A stretch of DNA of 64,000 bases from NCBI GenBank assembly GCA_029243605.1, contig JAQWRT010000051.1, forward strand, positions 1 through 64,000, written 5' to 3'. The position numbers and the translations under genes were made by a program. Shown one piece after another: positions 30,584 through 38,152 of the stretch. Each line of letters begins with the position of its first letter. Within the stretch, counting starts at the first letter, position 1. Under the pieces are notes generated by a model, which searched no databases, was not told where the DNA came from, and saw nothing but the letters and a program-made list of their open reading frames with translations. This stretch comes from Myxococcota bacterium. GTDB taxonomy: Bacteria; Myxococcota_A; UBA9160; UBA4427.

Positions 30584-32182
30584 TTAGGCTTCAGAGAACT
30601 CATCTGCCAGGCGTTGGCGGATATCATCTCGCAGCGCTTGTTTGGCGACTTTTCCGCCCGAACCGCGAGGCAGCGCCGGCGTGACCATGAGCCGCTCGGG
30701 GAGGGTTTCCTTGGAGACCGCACGGCCGCGCAGGTAGGCGACCAATTCGGCGAGTTCGAGATCGGCGTACCCCTCTCGCAATTCGACGTAGACACAAACC
30801 CGTTCGCCAAAGACCGGGTCCGGCATGGCGACGGCGGCTGCCAGGGCCACGGCGGGGTGCTCGGCCACCTGCTCTTCTACGGCTGGCCCGCTGATATTTT
30901 TTCCTCCGCGAATGATGAAATCATCCAAGCGTCCGCCGACCACGAGGTAGCCGTCTTCGTCGAGGCTTACCTGATCGCCGAGCATCATCCAGCCGTCCGC
31001 TCGGATCAATTCGGCATTGGCTTCGGCGACGGCTTGGGCGTCTCCGTAATACCCCTTGGAAAGGGTGGGCCCCTTGCAGCCCGGCCGGCCCTGCCGGCTG
31101 GCGGTGACGTCTTCCCCCGCCTCGTCGAAGAGCCGGACATTCATCGCCGGGATCGGGCGCCCGGCCGTTCGCAGGCGCTTGTCCCGGCTGTCCTCCAGGC
31201 GAGTTCCGCTCACCGCGCCGGTTTCGTTCGACCCGTAGAACTGCAGGACCCGTGCCCCGGTGCGCTCCTCGAAGGCGGCGGCGCGCTCGTAGGGGACGGC
31301 TTCGCCCCCGGTAAAGAGGACGCGCAAGGAGTCGAGGTCGTGGGAGTTTCCCTCGGCGGCTTCGAGCATCATGATGAATTGCGTCGAGACGGCGGCGAGA
31401 ACGCTCACCCGGTGGCGTTCGATGAGGGCGAGGGCTTCCCCGGCATCGAAGCGCGGCATCACGACACAGGGGGCCCCCAACAGGGTCGGCGTGAAATGGC
31501 TGGTCCAGATGCCGAATCCGAAGGGAGCGGGGACGACGCTCATGAAGACATCGTCCGGGGAGAGATGCCCCGCCTCTACCGCCAGGGCGTGGAAGGCTTG
31601 CCAACGCGCCTGGTCGTGGGTGACGCATTTGGGCATCCCCGTGGTGCCCGACGTGGAGTTTAGAAGGAAGAGTTCCTGGGCCGTTATGGCGCGCTCGGTC
31701 TCCACGCCGCCGAGGGCTTCGGGCGCCCTTTGTCCGTTGACCTTCAGGGAGTCGCCCACCCCGAGTTCGCCTTCGGCTTCCAGATGGTGGGTCAGGGGCA
31801 GGCCATCTGCCGCAAGGCTGCGGACCAACTCGGCCATGTCGAGGTTGTCGTGGCTGGCGCGGCTGATCAGCACCCGGGCGCGGGTCAGGCCAAGCAGGTG
31901 TTCGATCTCGCGTCGGCCCGCTCGGGGACCGATCCCCACCGCGACGATGCCCGCCTTCTCGCAGCCCAGCAGGGCGATATGGACCCCGGGTCCGTCGGGA
32001 AGCAGCACGGCGACCCGTTCGCCTCGGGGCAATTCGAGCGCTTCGACCAGACACCGGGCCACGCGATCCCCGGCGGCGGCGTAGTCGCGCCAACTCAGGG
32101 CCGGTCCCGGCCCCCAGTAGGCGGCGTCATTCGGCCGCTCGAGAGCCAGTTGGTCGACGATTTGGCCAAGGGTTTCGGGCAC
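30584..32182 (-). CDS. Acyl-CoA synthetase of benzoate-CoA-ligase type
   Basis: A 532-residue ANL-superfamily ligase that would activate a carboxylic acid to its CoA ester with ATP. The AMP/P-loop motif is LNSTSGTTGMPKCVTHD, the A5 motif is LQFYGSNETGAVSG, and the hinge and Lys regions are GRLDDFIIRGGKNISGPAVE and LPRGSGGKVAKQALRD. The start is assigned to a GTG at 32182 with GGAGG eight bases upstream, giving a standard length. It is divergent from the TetR gene with operator site A between them, so it is probably a regulon member with a carboxylate substrate other than that of FadD3. Confidence 0.82.
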   Translation of the reverse strand: MPETLGQIVDQLALERPNDAAYWGPGPALSWRDYAAAGDRVARCLVEALELPRGERVAVLLPDGPGVHIALLGCEKAGIVAVGIGPRAGRREIEHLLGLTRARVLISRASHDNLDMAELVRSLAADGLPLTHHLEAEGELGVGDSLKVNGQRAPEALGGVETERAITAQELFLLNSTSGTTGMPKCVTHDQARWQAFHALAVEAGHLSPDDVFMSVVPAPFGFGIWTSHFTPTLLGAPCVVMPRFDAGEALALIERHRVSVLAAVSTQFIMMLEAAEGNSHDLDSLRVLFTGGEAVPYERAAAFEERTGARVLQFYGSNETGAVSGTRLEDSRDKRLRTAGRPIPAMNVRLFDEAGEDVTASRQGRPGCKGPTLSKGYYGDAQAVAEANAELIRADGWMMLGDQVSLDEDGYLVVGGRLDDFIIRGGKNISGPAVEEQVAEHPAVALAAAVAMPDPVFGERVCVYVELREGYADLELAELVAYLRGRAVSKETLPERLMVTPALPRGSGGKVAKQALRDDIRQRLADEFSEA

Positions 32183-32252
32183 GGGGGCTTCCTCCAGTGC
32201 GGCTTGAGGGGTGGACCCATGGGACCAGGTGCCGGCATCATGGGGTGTAGAG

Positions 32253-32275
32253 TAACGATACGTATAGTATCGTAA
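32253..32275. promoter_or_regulatory. Operator site A of the ACGATACG regulon
   Basis: ACGATACGTATAGTATCGT at 32255-32273 contains a perfect inverted repeat, ACGATAC and GTATCGT, separated by five bases. It is the most symmetric of the four sites. It lies in the 138-base gap between the TetR gene and the divergent ligase, as expected for an autoregulated TetR repressor. Confidence 0.65.
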
Positions 32276-32320
32276 TGATGTTGAGGGAAGGGCGACACCG
32301 ATCGCCGGAAGGGACCGATT

Positions 32321-32923
32321 TTGACCACAGGGGAGAGTAGTGCCAGCACCGGGCGCCCCCGGAGCGAGGAGGCCCATCGGGCAATCCTCGACGCGACCCT
32401 CGAGTTGCTCGCCGAGGTCGGATTTTCGGCGCTGACCGTGGAGGGCGTGGCCAGCCGGGCCGGGGTGGGTAAAGCGACCATCTATCGGCGTTGGGCATCG
32501 AAACTGCCCCTGGTAGTGGAGGCCTTCGGGGCTCTGCCCGGAATGGAGGACTTCGACACCGGGGATCTCGGCGAAGACCTCAAGAAGATGCTGCGCAGCT
32601 ATATCCAGGTTTTTAATACCACGGCGCTCTCGGCGGTTCTCCCCAGCCTGGCCGGGGAGCGCGCTCATAACCCCGAACTCGCGAAGGTCTTCGAACCCGT
32701 CAGCCTGGAGCGTCGGGGCCCGCTCGTGCGCGCCTTTGAGCGGGCAGTGGCGCGCGGCGAAATTTCGCCCGAGGTGGATCTGGCTCTGGCCGGGGACCTC
32801 GTGGTGGGCCCGATCGCCGTTTGCCTCTTCTTCAAGGGCGGCCGGTTGAGTCCCCGGATGGTGGGCCCCATGGTCGACCTGGCCCTGGCGGGGATCCTCG
32901 ACGGTGAGGCGGCGTCGGCTTAA
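32321..32923 (+). CDS. TetR/AcrR-family regulator, probable HIP-regulon repressor
   Basis: A 200-residue TetR-type regulator. The N-terminal helix-turn-helix is LDATLELLAEVGFSALTVEG followed by RAGVGKATIYRRWASK; the C-terminal ligand domain differs from what I recall of KstR2. The start is a TTG at 32321 after GGAAGGGA, as no in-frame ATG or GTG fits. Its 3' end overlaps the stop of fadD3 by four bases. Its position amid the HIP genes and beside operator site A suggests it represses them and responds to a pathway CoA ester. This role is inference. Confidence 0.85.
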   Translation: MTTGESSASTGRPRSEEAHRAILDATLELLAEVGFSALTVEGVASRAGVGKATIYRRWASKLPLVVEAFGALPGMEDFDTGDLGEDLKKMLRSYIQVFNTTALSAVLPSLAGERAHNPELAKVFEPVSLERRGPLVRAFERAVARGEISPEVDLALAGDLVVGPIAVCLFFKGGRLSPRMVGPMVDLALAGILDGEAASA

Positions 32924-34515
32924 CTCGCGTCGCTCGCCGCGGCGCGCTCGCGAAGTTCGAATTTTGTGACCTTGCCCATGGCGTTGGCGGGCAACTCCGA
33001 GACGATGGCGACGCGCCGGGGCACCTTGTAGTTCGCCATGTTTTCTCGGCACCAGGCGATAATGTTCTCGGGGCTCAGTTCGGTCGCGCTTTCCGGGGTG
33101 GGGACGACGAAGGCCATGCCGACCTCGCCCATTCGTTCGTCGGGAACGCCAATGACGGCGACCTGGGCGAAGAGTCCGCTGTCGTACATCGTCTTCTCGA
33201 TTTCGGCGGGATAACAGTTGAGCCCGCCCATGATGTACATGTCCTTGATCCGATCGGTGATGCGCAGGTAGCCTTGTTCGTCCATCTCGGCGATATCGCC
33301 GGTGTGGAGCCAGCCCTCGGAGTCGATGGTCTTGCGGGTCTCGCCCTCGTCGTCGAAATAGCCGCGCATGACGTTGTAGCCCCGGACGATCACCTCTCCC
33401 GGTTCGCCCCGGTCCACTTCCTTACCCCCGGAATCGATGCAGCGAACCTCGATGCCGGGAATCGCCCGGCCCGAGGTAGTTGCGATGGTTTCGGGGTCGT
33501 CGTCGAAACGGCACATGCTCACGATGCCGCAGCACTCGGTGAGCCCGTAGCCCGTGATGATCGTCTCGAAGCCGAGTTCGTCGCGCATGCGGCGAATCAG
33601 TTCAACCGGGGTGGGGGCTGCCCCGGTGACCGCCAGGCGCAGACACGAGAGGTCGTGGTCGCCGCGCTCGGGGTGGGCCAGGATCGATTGGTAGATCGTG
33701 GGCGGGCCGGGCAGGACGCTGATCCGATCCTGGCCAATCCGGGCCAGGACTTCGGGAATCTCAAAGGTGAGCTGGGGCAGGGCCGTGGCGCCGCGCATCA
33801 GGCAGGCGAGCCAGCCCGCCTTGTAGCCGAAGGAATGAAAGAAGGGATTGATGATCAGGTAGCGGTCGCCCTCGCGCAGTCCGACGACTTCGCTCCAGGC
33901 CTCGAAGCCTCGGATATTCTGGCCGTGGGCGGTCATTACGCCCTTGGGGCGCCCGGTGGTTCCCGAGGTGAAGATCAGGTCGGAGAGATCGTCGGGCTGG
34001 ACCGCTTCGAGCCGGGCCTGGGCTTCGCCCACCTCGATGCTCTGGCCGGCGGCGAGGAATTCGGTCCAGGGGGTGGCGCCGGTGGGTTCACCCCGGAAAG
34101 CGATGATGCCCTGGAGTTCGGGGAGATCCTGGCCGGCGATTTCCCGGGCGTAGTCCACGCCGAGGAACTCGCCCATGGTGCAGAGCCACCGCGCCCCGCT
34201 CTTGCGAAGGATATAGGCCGCCTCGGATCCCTTCATGCGGGTATTCAAGGTGACGAGCACCCCGCCCGCGTTCTGGAGCCCAATCGCGGCGATCACCCAC
34301 TCGTGAATATTCGGCGCCCAGAGGCCGACGCGATCGCCGGGGACGAGGCCCGCGGCGATGAAAGCCCGCCCGGCCTCGAGTCCGGCGGCGGCCAGGGCGG
34401 GGAAGTCGAGGCTTGTCTTCCCGTCCTCGAGGGCGGAGAGGGTGGGGAAGCGCTTTGCAGCGCCCTGAACCAGGCGGGGAATCGTTTCTTCCAAGGGGTC
34501 TCCAGGGGTGGGCAT
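32920..34515 (-). CDS. fadD3: FadD3-like HIP-CoA ligase
   Basis: A 531-residue ANL ligase. In actinobacteria FadD3 converts HIP, the propanoate-bearing C/D-ring remnant, to HIP-CoA. The P-loop motif is IFTSGTTGRPKGVM. Stretches including INPFFHSFGYKAGWLACLMR, ISVLPGPPTIYQSILAHPER, YGLTECCGIVSMCR and ITDRIKDMYIMGGLNCYPAE match what I recall of M. tuberculosis FadD3. The ATG at 34515 is 18 bases from operator site B. It is divergent from fadE30, which catalyses the next step. Confidence 0.85.
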   Translation of the reverse strand: MPTPGDPLEETIPRLVQGAAKRFPTLSALEDGKTSLDFPALAAAGLEAGRAFIAAGLVPGDRVGLWAPNIHEWVIAAIGLQNAGGVLVTLNTRMKGSEAAYILRKSGARWLCTMGEFLGVDYAREIAGQDLPELQGIIAFRGEPTGATPWTEFLAAGQSIEVGEAQARLEAVQPDDLSDLIFTSGTTGRPKGVMTAHGQNIRGFEAWSEVVGLREGDRYLIINPFFHSFGYKAGWLACLMRGATALPQLTFEIPEVLARIGQDRISVLPGPPTIYQSILAHPERGDHDLSCLRLAVTGAAPTPVELIRRMRDELGFETIITGYGLTECCGIVSMCRFDDDPETIATTSGRAIPGIEVRCIDSGGKEVDRGEPGEVIVRGYNVMRGYFDDEGETRKTIDSEGWLHTGDIAEMDEQGYLRITDRIKDMYIMGGLNCYPAEIEKTMYDSGLFAQVAVIGVPDERMGEVGMAFVVPTPESATELSPENIIAWCRENMANYKVPRRVAIVSELPANAMGKVTKFELRERAAASDAS

Positions 34516-34533
34516 GAGGCCGGTTGGCCCTTG

Positions 34534-34556
34534 TTACGACACGCATCGTATCGTAA
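34534..34556. promoter_or_regulatory. Operator site B of the ACGATACG regulon
   Basis: On the minus strand, 34554-34536 reads ACGATACGATGCGTGTCGT. It matches the shared palindrome with the full half-site ACGATACG and outer TTA/TAA flanks. It lies between fadD3 and fadE30 and could control both. Confidence 0.65.
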
Positions 34557-34648
34557 CGTCAGAAAGGCTTCCAGCGAGTTGCCCGGCGACCCCAAAACAG
34601 GGGTCCGGGCGCCGGACGCTCACCCCAGAGAACGCCGAGAGGCCCGCG

Positions 34649-35836
34649 ATGGATACCCGTTTCAGCGCAGAGGACGAAACTTTTCGCGATGAGATTGCGG
34701 GTTGGCTGGCCGAGAATCTATCCGGCGAATTCGCTCCGCTCCGGGGGCGAGGCGGCCCGGGGGACGACCACGCCCTGATCGACGAGCGCAAGGCCTGGGA
34801 GCGCAAATTGGGAGAGGCCGGGTGGATCGGGATCGGGTTGCCCGCCGAGGTGGGGGGTCGGGACCTTCCCCTGAGCCAACAGGTCATTTTCTACGAGGAA
34901 TACGCTCGGGCCAAGGGGCCGGGGCGCATGGGACATATCGGCGAGGGTCTGCTCGCTCCGACCCTGGTGCATTTCGGGAGCGACGCCCAGAGGGCGCGCT
35001 TCCTCCCCGGCATTCTCGATGGCAGCGCGATCTGGTGCCAGGGCTACTCCGAACCCGGCGCGGGCAGCGATCTCGCCAACGTGCAGACCCGGGCCGAGTT
35101 CGACGGCGAGAACTGGCGCCTCAACGGTCAGAAGGTCTGGACCTCTGGGGCCGCGTGGTCGGATTGGTGTTTCGTGGTTTGCCGGACCGATGGCGATCCG
35201 ACTTCCCGGCACAAGGGCCTTTCCTATGTCCTGTGCGCCATGGATCAGCCCGGCGTCGAGGTGCGGCCCATCGTGCAGATGACCGGCGACGCCGAGTTCA
35301 GCGAAGTCTTCTTCAACGAGGCCGTCGCCGATGCCGAGAGCGTGGTGGGCGATGTGGGAAGCGGCTGGAAGGTTGCCATGGGAACCCTGGCTTTCGAGCG
35401 CGGCGCCTCCACCCTCGGCCAGCAGATGAATTTTCAGAACGAGCTCGATGAGATCATTGCCCTGGCCAGGGCCAACGGCCGGGGCCAGGACCCCCTGATC
35501 CGCCAGCGAATCGCCAAGGCGTGGTCGGGGCTGCGGATCCAGCGCTACAACGCCCTGCGAACCCTCTCTTCCGAGGGGGAGGCGGATCCTGGCCGGGCCG
35601 CCATGATCACCAAGCTCTTCTGGGCCACTTGGCACCGGGATCTCGGCAAGCTGGCCATGGATGTGATGGGCCCCGAGGCTGAAATCGCCGAGGGGGCCCC
35701 CTATGCGTTGAACCGACTTCAGCGCATGTATCTCTTTACCCGTTCGGACACCATCTATGCCGGGTCCAATCAGATTCAGCGCAATATCATCAGCGAGCGA
35801 GCTCTCGGCATGCCCCGGGAGCCGCGTCCCACCTGA
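34649..35836 (+). CDS. fadE30: FadE30-like acyl-CoA dehydrogenase
   Basis: A 395-residue acyl-CoA dehydrogenase. FadE30 oxidises the propanoyl side chain of (5-hydroxy-)HIP-CoA. Matches to what I recall of M. tuberculosis FadE30 include GRGGPGDDHALIDERKAWER, WCQGYSEPGAGSDLANVQTR, LNGQKVWTSGAAWSDWCFV, ERGASTLGQQMNFQNEL and YLFTRSDTIYAGSNQIQRNI. The FAD and substrate-binding regions are intact. The ATG at 34649 is 92 bases from operator site B. ipdF follows after 67 bases, the same gene pairing as in actinobacteria. Confidence 0.87.
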   Translation: MDTRFSAEDETFRDEIAGWLAENLSGEFAPLRGRGGPGDDHALIDERKAWERKLGEAGWIGIGLPAEVGGRDLPLSQQVIFYEEYARAKGPGRMGHIGEGLLAPTLVHFGSDAQRARFLPGILDGSAIWCQGYSEPGAGSDLANVQTRAEFDGENWRLNGQKVWTSGAAWSDWCFVVCRTDGDPTSRHKGLSYVLCAMDQPGVEVRPIVQMTGDAEFSEVFFNEAVADAESVVGDVGSGWKVAMGTLAFERGASTLGQQMNFQNELDEIIALARANGRGQDPLIRQRIAKAWSGLRIQRYNALRTLSSEGEADPGRAAMITKLFWATWHRDLGKLAMDVMGPEAEIAEGAPYALNRLQRMYLFTRSDTIYAGSNQIQRNIISERALGMPREPRPT

Positions 35837-35841
35837 GTATC

Positions 35842-35864
35842 GGCCGGCTTCAGGGGCCTTTTTT
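35842..35864 (+). terminator. Possible weak terminator between fadE30 and ipdF
   Basis: GGCC pairs with GGCC across a 9-base loop and is followed at once by six T residues. The stem is short. If active it would attenuate ipdF expression relative to fadE30. Confidence 0.3.
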
Positions 35865-35903
35865 ATTCCACTCCACCGCATCGGATCGCGCCACGGGAGA
35901 GTC

Positions 35904-36686
35904 ATGACGAACGCGCTGCCCCCCTATCCGGAAGCCCACAACCTCCTGGCCGGCAAGCGGGTCCTTGTGACCGCGGCGGCGGGAGCCGGCATCGGCTTCG
36001 CTGCGGCGCGCCGCTGCGCCGAGGAGGGCGCCCAGGTCTTCATCAGCGATGTTCACGAGCGCCGCACCGCCGAAGCCGCCGAGGCCCTGGCGGAATTTTC
36101 CGCCGAGCCCGTGGGCCACCGCCTCTGCGATGTGACGAATGAGGAGCAGGTCAGGGCCCTGGTCGATGCGGCTGTCCAAGAACTCGGAGGGATTGACGTT
36201 GTCATCAACAACGCCGGCCTCGGCGGTACCTGCGACCTCGTAGACATGCAGGATGACGAGTGGTTTCGCGTGATCGATGTCACCCTCAATAGTGTTTTTC
36301 GCATGACCCGGGCGGTGCTCCCCGGAATGATCGAAGAGGGCCGGGGGGTGATCGTCAACAACGCCTCGGTATTGGGCTGGCGGGCCCAGGCCGGGCAATC
36401 GCATTACGCCGCTGCCAAGGCGGGGGTGATGGCGCTGACCCGCTGCGCGGCCCTCGAGGTGGCGGACAAGGGGATTCGGATCAATGCCGTGTCCCCGAGC
36501 TTTGCGACCCACCCCTTCCTCGAGAAGACCACGCCCCCGGACCAGTTGGCGGAACTCGAGGCCAGGGAGGCCTATGGGCGCGGCGCTGCACCCTGGGAAG
36601 TGGCCAACGTGATGGTCTTTCTCGCCAGCGATTATTCTTCCTATATGACGGGGGAGGTGGTCTCGGTTTCGAGCCAGCATCCCTGA
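35904..36686 (+). CDS. ipdF: IpdF-like short-chain dehydrogenase
   Basis: A 260-residue SDR. In actinobacteria IpdF oxidises the 5-hydroxyl of the indene-carboxyl-CoA intermediate of the HIP pathway. The nucleotide motif is LVTAAAGAGIGFAAARRCAE and the catalytic Ser-Tyr-Lys are in NNASVLGWRAQAGQSHYAAA and the following K. Very characteristic parts, such as ISDVHERRTAEAAEAL and YSSYMTGEVVSVSSQHP, agree with what I recall of Rv3559c. The ATG at 35904 follows GGGAGAG. It follows fadE30 and is 41 bases before another SDR gene. Confidence 0.87.
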   Translation: MTNALPPYPEAHNLLAGKRVLVTAAAGAGIGFAAARRCAEEGAQVFISDVHERRTAEAAEALAEFSAEPVGHRLCDVTNEEQVRALVDAAVQELGGIDVVINNAGLGGTCDLVDMQDDEWFRVIDVTLNSVFRMTRAVLPGMIEEGRGVIVNNASVLGWRAQAGQSHYAAAKAGVMALTRCAALEVADKGIRINAVSPSFATHPFLEKTTPPDQLAELEAREAYGRGAAPWEVANVMVFLASDYSSYMTGEVVSVSSQHP

Positions 36687-36727
36687 GCGCCTGCAGGTAA
36701 TTTCGAGCGAAGAACGGAGGAGACAAC

Positions 36728-37513
36728 GTGATTTTGGAAGGCAAGACGATTGCGGTGGCCGGCGTGGGCGATGGCCTCGGGCGAGAAGTGGCCCGGGTCG
36801 CCTTGAGGGATGGCGCCCGGGTGGTGGTGGGCGCGCGCAGCGCGGACAAACTCGAATCCATTGCCCGGGATCTCGATCCCGAGGGCGAGCGGGTCGTGGC
36901 CTGTGCGACGGATATCCTCGACCCGGCGAGTTGCGAAGGCTTGATGGCCACGGCGGCGGATCGCTTTGGCGGCCTCGATGCCCTGGTCAGCGTGGCGGCC
37001 CTCGACTCTCTCTTCGGAAACCTGGCGAGTACCTCCAGTGAGGATTGGACGCGCGCCATGGAAACCAATGTCATGGGCACCCTGAATTGCGTGCGCGCCG
37101 CCGTTCCCCATCTCAAGACCCAGGGTGGAGGCTCGGTGGTGTTGGTGGGTTCGCGTTCCCAGTGGTTTCCCCCGGATCAGCCCCAGATCGCCTACGCGTC
37201 CTCCAAGGGCGCGCTGCTCTCGGCCATGTATCACCTGGTCCGGGAACTCGGCCCCGACAAGATCCGGGTGAACATGGTGGTGCCCACCTGGATGTGGGGC
37301 CCGCCTGTGCAGATGTATGTGAAATGGCAGGCCGGCGAGCGCGGCATCGAAGAGCAGGAGGTGATCGACGAAATCACCTCGGGCATGCCCCTGGGCGATG
37401 AAATTCCCACGGACGACGACGTGGCCGAGGCCATCGCGTTCTTCTGTTCGGATCGCTCACGCATGGTGACGGGGGAAACGATGCAGGTTCACGCGGGAGA
37501 AAATCTGCGCTGA
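36728..37513 (+). CDS. Short-chain dehydrogenase/reductase
   Basis: A 261-residue SDR starting with GTG at 36728 after GGAGGAGA. The NAD(P) site is variant, VAGVGDGLGREVARVALRDG, with GxGxGxG-type spacing. The catalytic region is VVLVGSRSQWFPPDQPQIAY followed by ASSKGA. The C-terminal MWGPPVQMYVKWQAGERG insertion before the last strand is unusual and probably lines the substrate pocket. It is co-directional with ipdF and may act on a ring ketone or alcohol of the same pathway, but no specific ortholog was recognised. Confidence 0.82.
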   Translation: MILEGKTIAVAGVGDGLGREVARVALRDGARVVVGARSADKLESIARDLDPEGERVVACATDILDPASCEGLMATAADRFGGLDALVSVAALDSLFGNLASTSSEDWTRAMETNVMGTLNCVRAAVPHLKTQGGGSVVLVGSRSQWFPPDQPQIAYASSKGALLSAMYHLVRELGPDKIRVNMVVPTWMWGPPVQMYVKWQAGERGIEEQEVIDEITSGMPLGDEIPTDDDVAEAIAFFCSDRSRMVTGETMQVHAGENLR

Positions 37514-37515
37514 AT

Positions 37516-37535
37516 CGGGCGGCCGGGCCCGTTTT
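37516..37535 (+). terminator. Probable terminator after the SDR gene
   Basis: CGGGC pairs with GCCCG and is followed by TTTT within 25 bases of the SDR stop codon. It would close the fadE30-ipdF-SDR transcript. Confidence 0.4.
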
Positions 37536-37616
37536 AAACGCGCTCCCGGGTTTGACCCGGCGCGCCGCTCTCGCGCGGGCCCGTCTCGCCAGCCCCTCGC
37601 TCGGCTGGCAAGCAGG

Positions 37617-38081
37617 ATGTACCCTTTCCCCATGTTTGAGGGGATGGAACCCAAAACGCTGGCGCGATGGCTGATTTTCGCCGCACTCCTCTATCTGCTC
37701 CTGCCCTTTGACGTGATTCCGGATTTCCTGGGGATCCCGGGACGCATTGACGATGTCGGGGCCATGGCGCTGCTCGGTTGGTATTACTGGAGCCATATGC
37801 GCCAACGCGCCGCCGCGGGAGGGGCGGGGGAAAGGGCGGGAGGCGCTCGCGAGGCCGAGTCGGGGGCCGGGGCCCGGAACGAGTCGGCCCGGGTATTCGA
37901 CGCCCACGCGATTCTCGGGGTGGAGCGCTCGGCGAATCGAGAGGCGATCCGCAGCGCCTACCGGGCGCGCATGCAGGAATACCATCCCGACAAGGTGGCC
38001 CATCTCGGCGAGGAGTTGCAGCGGGTCGCCCACGAGAAATCCCAGGAGATCCAGCGCGCCTACCGCCAACTCGGCGGGTGA
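37617..38081 (+). CDS. DUF1232 membrane protein with C-terminal J-domain
   Basis: A 154-residue protein. Residues 10-65 contain a DUF1232/YkvA-like membrane part, ALLYLLLPFDVIPDFLGIPG followed by RIDDVGAMALLGWYYW. After a Gly/Ala/Glu-rich linker the last 60 residues form a J-domain, with FDAHAILGVERSANREAIRS and the key HPD in QEYHPDKVAHLGEELQ. It probably recruits a DnaK-type chaperone to the membrane. No dnaK or grpE is nearby. Other in-frame ATGs at 37632 and 37644 are possible starts. It has no evident link to steroid degradation. Confidence 0.82.
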   Translation: MYPFPMFEGMEPKTLARWLIFAALLYLLLPFDVIPDFLGIPGRIDDVGAMALLGWYYWSHMRQRAAAGGAGERAGGAREAESGAGARNESARVFDAHAILGVERSANREAIRSAYRARMQEYHPDKVAHLGEELQRVAHEKSQEIQRAYRQLGG

Positions 38082-38152
38082 GCCGCGTTTCAAATCATTC
38101 TATTCCGACCCCCCCCTTTTTTTCCGTACGTTGATCCCGAGGAAAGTTTCCC

